Positions 9,358 to 17,804 of a stretch of DNA of 64,000 nucleotides are shown piece by piece. The stretch comes from Nitrospirota bacterium (GTDB lineage Bacteria > Nitrospirota > Nitrospiria > Nitrospirales > Nitrospiraceae): assembly GCA_040755395.1 (NCBI GenBank), contig JBFMAX010000007.1, positions 103,620 to 167,619 on the forward strand, read 5' to 3'. Each line of letters opens with the position of its first letter. Position 1 is the first letter of the stretch. Under the pieces are notes generated by a model. That model was not told the DNA's origin and made no database searches. It saw only the letters and a program-made list of their open reading frames with translations. The position numbers and the translations under genes were made by a program.

Positions 9358-9592
9358 GAACCGAACCCTCCTCCCTGGCGGATCGAATGCAGAATAACGA
9401 CTGCCCGAGATGAAAAAATGATCTGTTGTTAGTTGTTGGAGCGGATAGCCCTTCGAACGGTCGGAAACCTGTGGCCATCATGCCACATCGATTTCAGAAA
9501 GCAAGAAAATAGACACAAGCCAATGCGCCTTTAACGGGGCACATCGGGGACCGTCGACGGAGGACGGCGTGAGGGGCGGTGAAAAGCGCGAG

Positions 9593-10786
9593 TCAGATCA
9601 AGCCCAAATCTTTCCCGGCCTTCCGAAAAGCTTCCAGCGCGGCGTCAAGCTGCTCGCTCGTGTGTTCGGAGGTCACCGTGGTTCTGATCCGGCTCGTTCC
9701 TTTGGGGACGGTCGGGGGCCGGATCGCCGGAGCGTACACGCCATATTCGAGGAGTTTCTGAGCCATCGCGAGGGCGCGCTCGGCTTCGCCGATGAGCACC
9801 GGGATGATCGGACTGAGGCTGTCGGCCGTGTCGAAGCCAAGCGATCGCAGCCCGGAAGAGAAATGCCGGCGATTGGCCCACAGGCGTGCGCGCCGCTCGG
9901 GCTCCGTCTCGAGGATCGTCAACGCGGCTGTTGATGCGGCGGCGCTGGCGGGTGGCGGCGCAGTGGTGAATATGAAAGACCGAGCCGTGTTGATCAGATA
10001 GTCGATGAACGGGGCTGGCCCGACGACATAGGCGCCGATCCCGCCCAGCGCTTTCCCGAGCGTGCCCATATGGAACGGGATGCGCGACTCGACGCTGAAA
10101 TGTTCCAGCGAACCGCGACCGCGCTCGCCCATTACGCCGGTGGCGTGGGCGTCATCGATAAGGATCTGTGCCCCATACTGCTCCGCCAGCGTAGCGAGGT
10201 CGAGCAGAGGAGCCAAGTCGCCGTCCATGCTGAACAGACCGTCGGTAACGATCAGCGTCCGTCGTCCCGCCGGTCGACGCCGAAGCAAGGATTCGAGATG
10301 CTCCATGTCGCGGTGCCGGAACACGCGAAAGTCGGCTCCGCTCAAACGGCACCCGTCGATCAAGCTGGCATGGCACAAGCGATCGGCCAAGATGAGCCCG
10401 CCGGACCCGATCAATGCCGGGATCATTCCAAGATTGGCGAGATAACCCGAACCGAACACCAGAGCCGCCTCCGTACCTTTGAAGCGAGCCAATGCCGACT
10501 CCAGCTCTATATGGGGCGGGAGTGTTCCGGAGACCAGGCGAGACGCGCCGGCGCCGACACCGAATTTCTCGGTGGCCTGGACGGCGGATTGAATGAGTTG
10601 AGGATGGGTGGCAAGACCGAGATAGTCGTTCGATGCCAACAGAATAACTTCACGGCCGTCAATCGAGACGACCGGGCCGGTCGCCGACTGCAGCGGTTTC
10701 GGCCGGCGCAGCAGGTGCTGCCGCTCCAGTTGCCGGAGCCTCTCAATGAACTGAAAATACCGATCGGTCTCGTCGGTTGACGCCAT
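9593..10786 (-). CDS. bioF: 8-amino-7-oxononanoate synthase
   Basis: BioF condenses pimeloyl-ACP (or CoA) with alanine in biotin synthesis, using PLP. The protein is about 397 residues with the alpha-oxoamine synthase motifs: LASNDYLGLATHP, GVGAGASRLVSGT, HIELESALARFKGTEAALVFGSGYLAN, DDAHATGVMGERGRG, the PLP lysine in GTLGKALGGIGAYV, and the C-terminal RPPTVPKGTSRIR. I chose ATG 10786; a further in-frame start at 10840 would add 18 residues. No other biotin gene is in the window. The family also holds 2-amino-3-ketobutyrate CoA ligases, but the PPTVPxGTSRIR ending favours BioF. Confidence 0.88.
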   Translation of the reverse strand: MASTDETDRYFQFIERLRQLERQHLLRRPKPLQSATGPVVSIDGREVILLASNDYLGLATHPQLIQSAVQATEKFGVGAGASRLVSGTLPPHIELESALARFKGTEAALVFGSGYLANLGMIPALIGSGGLILADRLCHASLIDGCRLSGADFRVFRHRDMEHLESLLRRRPAGRRTLIVTDGLFSMDGDLAPLLDLATLAEQYGAQILIDDAHATGVMGERGRGSLEHFSVESRIPFHMGTLGKALGGIGAYVVGPAPFIDYLINTARSFIFTTAPPPASAAASTAALTILETEPERRARLWANRRHFSSGLRSLGFDTADSLSPIIPVLIGEAERALAMAQKLLEYGVYAPAIRPPTVPKGTSRIRTTVTSEHTSEQLDAALEAFRKAGKDLGLI

Positions 10787-10877
10787 CGTGCCACGCCGGT
10801 TTCGCTGCGGTACGCTATACTCGCTGATCCTCAGTGTCAACGACCGGGCACTGGGGGGGATCCGGATTTTGGCGCGA

Positions 10878-10907
10878 TTGACAATCTGCGGCGAACCTTA
10901 GTATAAG
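10878..10907 (+). promoter_or_regulatory. Sigma-70-type promoter
   Basis: TTGACA at 10878-10883 and TATAAG at 10902-10907 are separated by 18 bases. A transcript would begin near 10914, about 50 bases before the ATG of the TPR gene at 10965. It lies in the divergent spacer with bioF. Confidence 0.55.
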
Positions 10908-10964
10908 GCCCGTCACCGCCGAGCCGGAGAATGATTGCCGGCCATCGGCATCCAGGCGCGACCG

Positions 10965-11780
10965 ATGTCCTACCGCATTAAGATTCCATCAAAAAGCGAC
11001 CCGGTGAACGAGACGCAGCTTCTCAGCGGGATGGAGCGTCTGTGGTTGACGATTCAGGAATATCGCCGGGCGATTCTGGTTGGAGGCGCAGTACTGGTCG
11101 CGGCGGTGGCAATTGTGATCGGCGTGCTCTGGTATGACCACCGTACGGCGGAGGCGGCGCTCGGTTTGTACCGCGAAGCGACCCGCCATTATTTGACGCG
11201 TCCTGCCGACAAACCGGAACAAGCCGACGCCAATCTTAAGGAGGCGATCAAGAAGTATCGCCAAGTGGTGGAACAGTATCCGCGCACTCCCAGCGCGCCG
11301 CTCGCCTTATACCATTTGGGAAATGCGTTGGTGCAGGCGAACGAGATCGATGCGGCGATCGAGGCCTACAAGCGGTACGTCCTGCTGTATGCTTCCAATT
11401 CCGCATTGCTCGGACTGGTTCAGCAGCGATTGGGCTACGCATATCTCTTGAAAGGAGATCGGGATCAGGCGGCCAAAGTGTTTTCAACGGTCGTACAACT
11501 GCCAGGTGCCTTGAATAAAGACAACGCGCTTTTTGAACTGGGCAAGCTCGAAGAGGCTCAATCACGGCCGGAAAGCGCATTGAGCCATTACCAGCAGTTG
11601 ATCAAAGACTATCCCAGCTCTCCCTTTGCCAGCGAGGCTGCGGTCCGTATCAAGGTGTTGGAAGTGAAGAAAGGACCGGCGGGAACTTCTTCTGGAACCG
11701 CGACGACCGAATCACAACCCGGAGGGTCCGCTACGAATCCAGCCGACCATCCCCCTTCATCGGACGCTACACAACGCTAG
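10965..11780 (+). CDS. Membrane-anchored TPR protein (YfgM/YbgF-like)
   Basis: A protein of about 271 residues. A cytoplasmic N-terminus of about 36 residues precedes one membrane helix (about 37-57, AILVGGAVLVAAVAIVIGVLW). At least four tetratricopeptide repeats follow, for example YRQVVEQYPRTPSAPLALYHLG, AIEAYKRYVLLYASN, QQRLGYAYLLKGDRDQAAKVF and ALSHYQQLIKDYPSSPFASEA. The C-terminus is Ser/Thr/Pro-rich and disordered. The single helix plus periplasmic TPRs resembles YfgM-type assembly factors. A sigma-70-like promoter lies upstream. A TTG at 10935, with GGAGA six bases before it, is an alternative start. Partner unknown; it converges with the transglycosylase gene. Confidence 0.75.
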   Translation: MSYRIKIPSKSDPVNETQLLSGMERLWLTIQEYRRAILVGGAVLVAAVAIVIGVLWYDHRTAEAALGLYREATRHYLTRPADKPEQADANLKEAIKKYRQVVEQYPRTPSAPLALYHLGNALVQANEIDAAIEAYKRYVLLYASNSALLGLVQQRLGYAYLLKGDRDQAAKVFSTVVQLPGALNKDNALFELGKLEEAQSRPESALSHYQQLIKDYPSSPFASEAAVRIKVLEVKKGPAGTSSGTATTESQPGGSATNPADHPPSSDATQR

Positions 11781-11849
11781 CCGATTTTTCAGATGCGTGT
11801 CGCTCGGAGGGAGACGAAGAGCGTCTGTCTGGCAGGAAAGCGAGGAGCG

Positions 11850-13175
11850 TTATCTGATCGCGAGCACGTCGCCCGGCTTAATCAGGGCGCTGGTGAGGTT
11901 GTTTCTCGCCTTGAGCACTTTCACCGAGATTCGGAAGCGTTTGGCGATCTTTTCGAGCGTGTCGCCCACCCGTACGCGATACACTTTCGTGCTTCCATGG
12001 TCTGTGCGGCTGTGCTTGGACTTCACGGCAAGCGGGATGTGCTTGTAGGTCGGAATGCGGTCCAGCAGTTGTTCGACCTTCTCTTTGGTTCCTGCCGGTA
12101 CCTTTAGATGATACTCTGCGTCATCGGGCGGTGTCGCGTCCCGGCGAAGCTCCGGGTTCAGATTCTTCAGCTCCTGATAAGGAATGCCGGTGACGTTCGA
12201 GATCGCCCGGAAATGGATCGGACGGCGGACGATCACTTCTTCAAAGCTGTGGGGCGTGACGCCTTCCAGAGGAAATCCATAACGATCCGGATTCTTTGCG
12301 ATGATCGTGGCCGCCATGAAACGGGGAACGTATTCTTTGGTTTCCCGACGGATCAGCTTGGTGCGGGAAATTTCTTTGAAACTTTCAGCTTGGGCCTTCT
12401 GCAGCGCACGCAGCACTTTTCCTTCGCCGGCATTGTAGGCGGCCATCGCCAACGGCCAACTTCCGAAGAGATCGTAGAGATCCTTCAGATACCGGGCTGC
12501 CGCAACCGTTGACTTGATGGGATCTCGACGTTCATCCACGTACTGATCGACCCGAAGCCCATAGAGCTTCGCCGTACCTTTCATAAACTGCCATGGCCCG
12601 GTGGCGCGGGCTCGAGAGTACGCATGCGGATTGAAGCCGCTCTCGACCAGGGAGAGGTACACCAGGTCACTCGGCAAATCGAATTCAGAAAAGATGCTCT
12701 CGACCAACGGCTTGTACTTGCCCAGTCGGAGCAGCCATTTCTCGAACCGATCACGAATTGAGGTGTTGAAGTAGCGAATGTGGCCCTGGACTGAGGAATC
12801 CACCACGATGGGGACGTTGTAAGTGACTTCTCTCTCTCCCTCGGAGGCCTTCTCCGATCCCCCTACGGACAGGCTAGACTGCGAGTCGGTGGCCTGTTGA
12901 GATAAGGCGGTTTTCTCCGAAGCCGAAGCCGGCTCTACGACTGTCTTGTCGGCAAGAGAATCGTCCTGAGAAAGCCCGTTTGAGGACTCTTCCGCTCCCG
13001 GCGGCTTTTCAGCTGGTTGTGAAGCGAGGTGGGGGGCCGATGAGGATTCATCGACCGATGCCGGAACCTGTGCCGCCGAGGCCACTACGACTGCTTGTTC
13101 AGCCGTTGCGGGTGTCGATAAGGCCACTGCAGTCAAGGCCACGATCGGTAAAGCAACCACGAATAAGTTTTTCAC
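11850..13175 (-). CDS. MltD-like lytic transglycosylase with C-terminal LysM
   Basis: A protein of about 441 residues that cuts peptidoglycan strands in the periplasm. It has a signal peptide (NLFVVALPIVALTAVALSTPATA), a Ser/Ala/Glu-rich linker to about residue 130, then an SLT domain with the catalytic Glu in SLVESGFNPHAYSRARATGP, followed by WQFMKGTAKLYGL, DERRDPIKSTVAAARYL and MAAYNAGEGKV. A middle domain follows, then one LysM peptidoglycan-binding motif at the end (YRVRVGDTLEKIAKRF...IKPGDVLAIR). The GTG at 13175 is the start because GGAGAG lies about eight bases upstream and the signal peptide begins there; the longer frame to 13295 lacks both. Confidence 0.9.
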   Translation of the reverse strand: MKNLFVVALPIVALTAVALSTPATAEQAVVVASAAQVPASVDESSSAPHLASQPAEKPPGAEESSNGLSQDDSLADKTVVEPASASEKTALSQQATDSQSSLSVGGSEKASEGEREVTYNVPIVVDSSVQGHIRYFNTSIRDRFEKWLLRLGKYKPLVESIFSEFDLPSDLVYLSLVESGFNPHAYSRARATGPWQFMKGTAKLYGLRVDQYVDERRDPIKSTVAAARYLKDLYDLFGSWPLAMAAYNAGEGKVLRALQKAQAESFKEISRTKLIRRETKEYVPRFMAATIIAKNPDRYGFPLEGVTPHSFEEVIVRRPIHFRAISNVTGIPYQELKNLNPELRRDATPPDDAEYHLKVPAGTKEKVEQLLDRIPTYKHIPLAVKSKHSRTDHGSTKVYRVRVGDTLEKIAKRFRISVKVLKARNNLTSALIKPGDVLAIR

Positions 13176-13524
13176 CTGTCTACTCTCCGCAGTTTCTTCC
13201 GGGCTCCTGCGCCCCACGAATCGATCAGTCGATGAGCGCACGCCACAAAAATCCAAAGTTTTAGCTACCTTAACGATTGTTCCTGGTGTTGTCAAGGAAG
13301 CTAATGAAAATGAAATGCGCGTGCGAAGACAGCAATCAGTGCGTCGGTGCGAGGAGCGATGAACCTGAGGCTATTCAACCGACTGGAAAACAAGACGGTC
13401 CTGGAGGTGTAGGTTGCCTTGACTCTCTCACAAGGGCTGTGATAGCGTACCGCCCTTCCTGACCTAGAGAACCCCCAAATCTTTGTGGACCCCAAATCTT
13501 TGTGGAGTTGAGGAGGACGGGTCG
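13176..13524. other. Divergent spacer between transglycosylase and aminotransferase genes
   Basis: About 350 bases without a credible gene. The spacer must hold promoters for both flanking genes. TTGACT at 13419 followed 15-18 bases later by TGATAGCGT is a weak promoter candidate toward the aminotransferase. The 17-bp tandem repeat at 13473-13506 is the most striking element. Confidence 0.5.
13473..13506 (+). repeat. Two perfect tandem copies of a 17-bp unit
   Basis: The unit CCCCAAATCTTTGTGGA occurs twice with no gap, at 13473-13489 and 13490-13506. The second copy ends just before the AGGAGG of the aminotransferase gene, so the repeat lies in its 5' leader. Confidence 0.9.
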
Positions 13525-14664
13525 ATGTTGAAACGGTATCTACTCGCTCCGGGACCGACTCCTGTGCCGCCGGAGGTCCTGCTGGCGATGGCGCGGCCGG
13601 TTATTCACCACCGCGCGCCCGAATTCGTCCAAGTGTTCGCCGAAGTGCGCGAAGATCTCAAATGGCTCTTTCAAACCCGCAACGATGTGCTGATTCTTGC
13701 CTCCTCGGGCACCGGGGGAATGGAGGGGTCGGTGTCGAATTTTCTGTCCCCTGGTGACAAGGCGCTTTGTGTCAACGCGGGCAAGTTCGGAGAGCGGTGG
13801 GTCAAGTTGTGTAAGACATTTGGTGCCCAGGTCGCGGAGATCAAAGTCGAATGGGGGCGGGCGGTCGACCCGCAGGCGGTCGCCGATGCCCTCAAGAAAG
13901 ATCCGTCGATCAAGGCCGTCTATGTGCAGGCCAGCGAGACCTCGACCGGCGTCGCGCACGATGTGAAAACTCTGGCGGAGATTGTCAAGCCATACGAAGG
14001 AACGATTCTGGTGGTCGACGCCATTACGGCGTTGGGCGTGTTCGATATCAAGACCGACGTGTGGGGAATTGATGTGGTCATTACGGGATCGCAGAAAGCG
14101 CTGATGCTGCCGCCCGGGTTGGCCTTTGTCAGTGTGAGTGAGAAGGCCTGGCAATTGGCTGAGAAAGCGAAAAACGGCGCGTTTTATTTCAACTTTAAGA
14201 AGGAGCGGGATTCTCAGATCAAGAACCAAACAGCATATACCCCGGCGGTCTCCCTAATCCTTGGGCTTCAGGAAGTGCTCAAGATGCTGAAGGCAGAAGG
14301 ACTGGAAGCGGTGTTCGCCCGCCAAGCGGCGCTGGCTCAGGCCATGCGGGAGGGAGTCAAGGCGGCCGGACTCTCCCTTTTCCCCAAGGAGTCGCCCAGC
14401 GATGCTGTGACGGCGGTTTCCGCTCCCGAGGGCGTTGATGGTCAGGCGATCTATAAGAACCTCAGGGTGCAATACGGGATCACGGCCGCTGGCGGCCAAG
14501 ACCACTTGAAAGGGAAGATTTTCCGGCTCTCCCATATGGGGTATATGGATCGGTTCGATGTGATCACGGCCTTGGCGGCCGTTGAAATGGTGCTGCGGGG
14601 CCTCGGTCATCCGATCAAATTAGGCAGCGGTGTGGCGAAGGCGCAGGAATTGCTGATGGTGTAA
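13525..14664 (+). CDS. Class V aminotransferase (serine-pyruvate/alanine-glyoxylate type)
   Basis: A PLP enzyme of about 379 residues. It starts with the family signature YLLAPGPTPVPPEVLLAM. It has SSGTGGMEGSVSNFL (phosphate-binding), the Asp in LVVDAITALG, and the Schiff-base lysine in VITGSQKALMLPPGL; the C-terminus ends in FRLSHMGYMDRFDV. The ATG at 13525 has AGGAGG eight bases upstream. The gene sits 110 bases before serA on the same strand, which suggests it supplies the aminotransferase step of phosphorylated serine synthesis or links serine with glyoxylate. That role is inferred from the neighbour only; the sequence alone cannot fix the substrate. Confidence 0.85.
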   Translation: MLKRYLLAPGPTPVPPEVLLAMARPVIHHRAPEFVQVFAEVREDLKWLFQTRNDVLILASSGTGGMEGSVSNFLSPGDKALCVNAGKFGERWVKLCKTFGAQVAEIKVEWGRAVDPQAVADALKKDPSIKAVYVQASETSTGVAHDVKTLAEIVKPYEGTILVVDAITALGVFDIKTDVWGIDVVITGSQKALMLPPGLAFVSVSEKAWQLAEKAKNGAFYFNFKKERDSQIKNQTAYTPAVSLILGLQEVLKMLKAEGLEAVFARQAALAQAMREGVKAAGLSLFPKESPSDAVTAVSAPEGVDGQAIYKNLRVQYGITAAGGQDHLKGKIFRLSHMGYMDRFDVITALAAVEMVLRGLGHPIKLGSGVAKAQELLMV

Positions 14665-14773
14665 TTCAGAGCATAGGCGATGGGCGATAGGCCATCACGG
14701 GGAGAGGCCACCGGAGATAATCTGAGCGTCTGACCCAGACCCATTGCCCGAGTCGAAAAAAAGCCGAACGAGT

Positions 14774-16366
14774 ATGAAAATTCTGGTCAGTGACAGCTTG
14801 TCAAAGCAAGGGATCGAGGTCCTCGAAAAGGCGGGATTCACCGTTGTCGTCAAAACCAAGCTCTCCAAGGATGAGTTGCTCAAGGAGATCAAAGATTGTG
14901 ATGGTTTGATCGTCCGTTCGGCGACGAGAGTCACCGCGGATGTGATCGACGCAGCAGAGCGTCTCAAGGTCATAGGGCGTGCTGGCTCCGGGCTGGACAA
15001 TGTGGATACCCAAGCAGCGACCCGCCGTGGCATCGTGGTCATGAATACACCAGGCGGTAACACTGTGACAACCGCCGAACATACCATGGCGATGATCTTC
15101 GCGATGACCCGACGGATTCCCCAGGCGACTGCGTCCATGAAGGCCGGGAAGTGGGAGAAAGAGCGGTTCATGGGCGTCGAGCTGTACAACAAGATCTTGG
15201 GGATCGTCGGTGTCGGACAGATCGGGGGCTATCTGACCAAGCTAGCGCAGGGGATCGGCATGAACGTCATCGCCTACGACCCCTATCTGGCCGAGGAACG
15301 GGCACGCAAGATGGGGGTCGAGATGGTGGATCTCGATGAACTGTTTCGCCGGAGCGACATTATCTCGGTCCACACGCCCTTGACCCCTGAAACCAGATCG
15401 CTGATCGACGTTCGGACCATCGCCAAGATGAAGCCCGGCGTGATGATCGTCAACTGCGCGCGCGGCGGGATCGTCAACGAGGCCGACCTCTGCGAGGCGC
15501 TCAAGACCAAGAAGGTCGCCGCCGCCGCGTTCGACGTATTCGACCAAGAGCCGGTCAAGCCGGATCATCCCCTGCTCACCCTGGACAATTTCATCTGCAC
15601 CCCGCACATCGGCGCGTCGACGACGGAGGCACAGGAAAACGTCGCCATCGGCATTGCAGAGCAGATCGTTGATTACTTCACCAAGGGCATCGCGCGTGGC
15701 GCCGTCAACGTCCCATCGGTGCCGCCTGAACTTCTTCCTCAGCTCCAGCCGTATTTGGCATTGGCCGAAAAAGTCGGCCTCTTGCAAGCCCAGCTTTACG
15801 AGGGCGGACTCGAGCGGGTCACCGTTGAATACAACGGAGAGGTGTCTTCGCTCACTGTCGCTCCGCTGACGATCGCGGTCTTGAAGGGACTCCTGACCCC
15901 CATACTCGAAAACGCAGTCAATTTCGTGAACGCACCGGTCGTGGCCAAGGAGCGGGGGATCGAAGTGAAAGAGGTCAAGAGCGGAGACGCCGGCGACTTC
16001 ACGAGTGTGATCCGGGTCTGGGTCGAAGCGGGCAGACGTGTGCACCATGTGGCCGGCACGCTTCACAATCGCAAGGAGCCTCGCATCGTCGAAATCGACA
16101 CGTTCCAAGTCGAAGTGGTGCCGGAGGGGCACCTCCTGCTGATCCTCAACGTCGATCGCCCGGGCGTGATCGGCGAGGTCGGAAAAGTACTAGGAGATCA
16201 CGACATCAACATCGCCCGCATGCAGTGCTCCCGCGAGGAACGCGGCGGCAACGCCTTATTGATCATTGGTACCGACGTCCCCTTATCTCGCGAGGTGCTG
16301 GACCAGATTAAGTCCGCGAGAAACATTCTCTCGGTCAAGGTCGCCGATCTCTCCATGGGTCTGTAA
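14774..16366 (+). CDS. serA: D-3-phosphoglycerate dehydrogenase, long form
   Basis: SerA oxidises 3-phosphoglycerate to phosphohydroxypyruvate, the first step of serine synthesis. The protein is about 530 residues, the long type. Residues 1-310 form the dehydrogenase, with SATRVTADVID, GRAGSGLDNVD, the Rossmann loop GIVGVGQIGGYL, the Arg in NCARGGIVNEADL and the catalytic His in PHIGASTTEAQ. An allosteric intervening domain follows, then a C-terminal ACT domain (VDRPGVIGEVGKVLGDHDIN) that in relatives binds serine for feedback control. The ATG at 14774 fits the family N-terminus; a TTG at 14744 would add ten residues. Confidence 0.95.
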   Translation: MKILVSDSLSKQGIEVLEKAGFTVVVKTKLSKDELLKEIKDCDGLIVRSATRVTADVIDAAERLKVIGRAGSGLDNVDTQAATRRGIVVMNTPGGNTVTTAEHTMAMIFAMTRRIPQATASMKAGKWEKERFMGVELYNKILGIVGVGQIGGYLTKLAQGIGMNVIAYDPYLAEERARKMGVEMVDLDELFRRSDIISVHTPLTPETRSLIDVRTIAKMKPGVMIVNCARGGIVNEADLCEALKTKKVAAAAFDVFDQEPVKPDHPLLTLDNFICTPHIGASTTEAQENVAIGIAEQIVDYFTKGIARGAVNVPSVPPELLPQLQPYLALAEKVGLLQAQLYEGGLERVTVEYNGEVSSLTVAPLTIAVLKGLLTPILENAVNFVNAPVVAKERGIEVKEVKSGDAGDFTSVIRVWVEAGRRVHHVAGTLHNRKEPRIVEIDTFQVEVVPEGHLLLILNVDRPGVIGEVGKVLGDHDINIARMQCSREERGGNALLIIGTDVPLSREVLDQIKSARNILSVKVADLSMGL

Positions 16367-16383
16367 CCGACCCTCCATTGGCC

Positions 16384-17787
16384 ATGGCTCGCCCGCCGAG
16401 CACACCGTCCACTCATCCCTCCCGCCCGATGTCCAGACAGGAACGTTCACTCGTGCCGGCGGGCATGACGACCATTTTGCCTCACGTCGCGCTGCAGGTC
16501 CGGTGGCTTGAGGGAATTCTCCTGACCCAGTTGAGTCGTTGGGGCTATGACGAAATTATCCTGCCTACGTTCGAATACTTGGACGTGCTGGCACCGGGCC
16601 TTGAGCAGGACATCATCGAGAAGTGTTACCAGTTCGCCGATCGTACGACCGGCCGTATCTTGCTCCTGCGGCCGGACGCCACTGCGCAGATTGCTCGGAC
16701 CGTGGCGATGGGGATGATCGATCGGCAAATCCCCTTGCGCCTGTCCTATCGGACCTCCGTCTTTCGGTACGAGCCGGAACATGCTGGGCGGGATCGGGAG
16801 ATTTTTCAAGTCGGAGCGGAACTGATCGGGCGGGACGATATTGCCGCCGACGCCGAAATCATCGCGCTCATGGCCGAATGCTTGAAACAAGTCGGGCTCC
16901 GTTCATTCAAAGTCTCTCTGGGGCACGTCGGGTTTTTCAAGGGACTGCTGGCCGGAACAGGGATGTCTGCGGAGGGACGAAAGCGGGCCGAACAGGCCGC
17001 GGCGCGCAAGGATCTGCCGCGCCTCGAAGAAATTCTTTCGTCCGAGCGAGTGCCCCTGGTCCAGGCTCGGTCGATCCTCGAAGCGCCCGGACTCTATGGG
17101 CGGGAGGAAGTGCTGGATCGAGGGCGTCGGCTTGCCGGACGGGATCGTACGCTGCAATCGACGCTCGATCGGCTCACTCAGGTGTATCGGTTGCTGGAGT
17201 CCGCTGACCTCCACGGCTGCCTCTTGCTCGACCTCGGCGAATTCCGCGGCTTCGAATATTATGACGGGCTCGTGTTCGACGTGTTTGCGGATGGGGTTGG
17301 ATGCGAACTCGGTGGCGGCGGACGCTACGATCACTTGATCGGACGATTCGGTCGAGATCTGCCGTCCACCGGCTTCGCGTTGGATGTCGATCGACTCTTC
17401 CGCGCGTTGAGCGCGGACATTGCCGGCGAGATCCGCCAAGCAGGGCCTGACTATGTAGTCTGCGCGCCGGCCCACTTGTCCCAGCGGCTTTTTCAGGTGA
17501 CGAACCTGTTAAGGGCGCGCGGGTGTAGGGTCATTCATGGGACTGTTCGGAAGCGTCCCGCCGAGACAGTCGGGGCGGCTATCGAAGAATCGCGGCGGTA
17601 TCAGGCCACTGCGGCTCTTGTGCTCGGTGCCCCCGGCCTTTCCTTTGACGAAGTGCTGATGATCGAAAATCTTTCATCCAGTCCAGCTTCAAAGCGGTCG
17701 GAGAAACGCCGCTCCAAGACGCATTCCTTCAAGCGGGTCAAGATTCAAGCGCTTGCCGGTTTGGTCGGCGGAACAACAAGCTCCTGA
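16384..17787 (+). CDS. hisZ: ATP phosphoribosyltransferase regulatory subunit HisZ
   Basis: HisZ is a catalytically dead histidyl-tRNA-synthetase-like protein that partners short HisG in the first step of histidine synthesis. The protein is about 467 residues. It has the class II synthetase-like core: GYDEIILPTFEYLDVL, RILLLRPDATAQIART, SYRTSVFRYEPEHAGRDREIFQVGAELIG (motif 2 region), and GCELGGGGRYDHLIGRFGRDLPSTGFALDVDRL (motif 3 region). It lacks the tRNA-anticodon-binding length of HisS, and the C-terminal 60 residues are basic and divergent. It starts 17 bases after serA and ends 17 bases before dnaB, so the three are probably co-transcribed. No hisG is in the window. TTG 16378 is an alternative start. 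Confidence 0.88.
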   Translation: MARPPSTPSTHPSRPMSRQERSLVPAGMTTILPHVALQVRWLEGILLTQLSRWGYDEIILPTFEYLDVLAPGLEQDIIEKCYQFADRTTGRILLLRPDATAQIARTVAMGMIDRQIPLRLSYRTSVFRYEPEHAGRDREIFQVGAELIGRDDIAADAEIIALMAECLKQVGLRSFKVSLGHVGFFKGLLAGTGMSAEGRKRAEQAAARKDLPRLEEILSSERVPLVQARSILEAPGLYGREEVLDRGRRLAGRDRTLQSTLDRLTQVYRLLESADLHGCLLLDLGEFRGFEYYDGLVFDVFADGVGCELGGGGRYDHLIGRFGRDLPSTGFALDVDRLFRALSADIAGEIRQAGPDYVVCAPAHLSQRLFQVTNLLRARGCRVIHGTVRKRPAETVGAAIEESRRYQATAALVLGAPGLSFDEVLMIENLSSSPASKRSEKRRSKTHSFKRVKIQALAGLVGGTTSS

Positions 17788-17804
17788 CAGGAACAGCGAC
17801 GGTC

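Noticed and set aside
13473..13506. CRISPR-like repeat
   Set aside because: Two adjacent copies with no spacers; not a CRISPR array. No other array was seen.
13525..14664. Small subunit of a soluble hydrogenase (an old annotation for this family)
   Set aside because: PLP lysine and class V motifs are clear; the hydrogenase name is historical.
15242..16132. 296-codon open frame opposite serA
   Set aside because: Antisense of serA without any motif.
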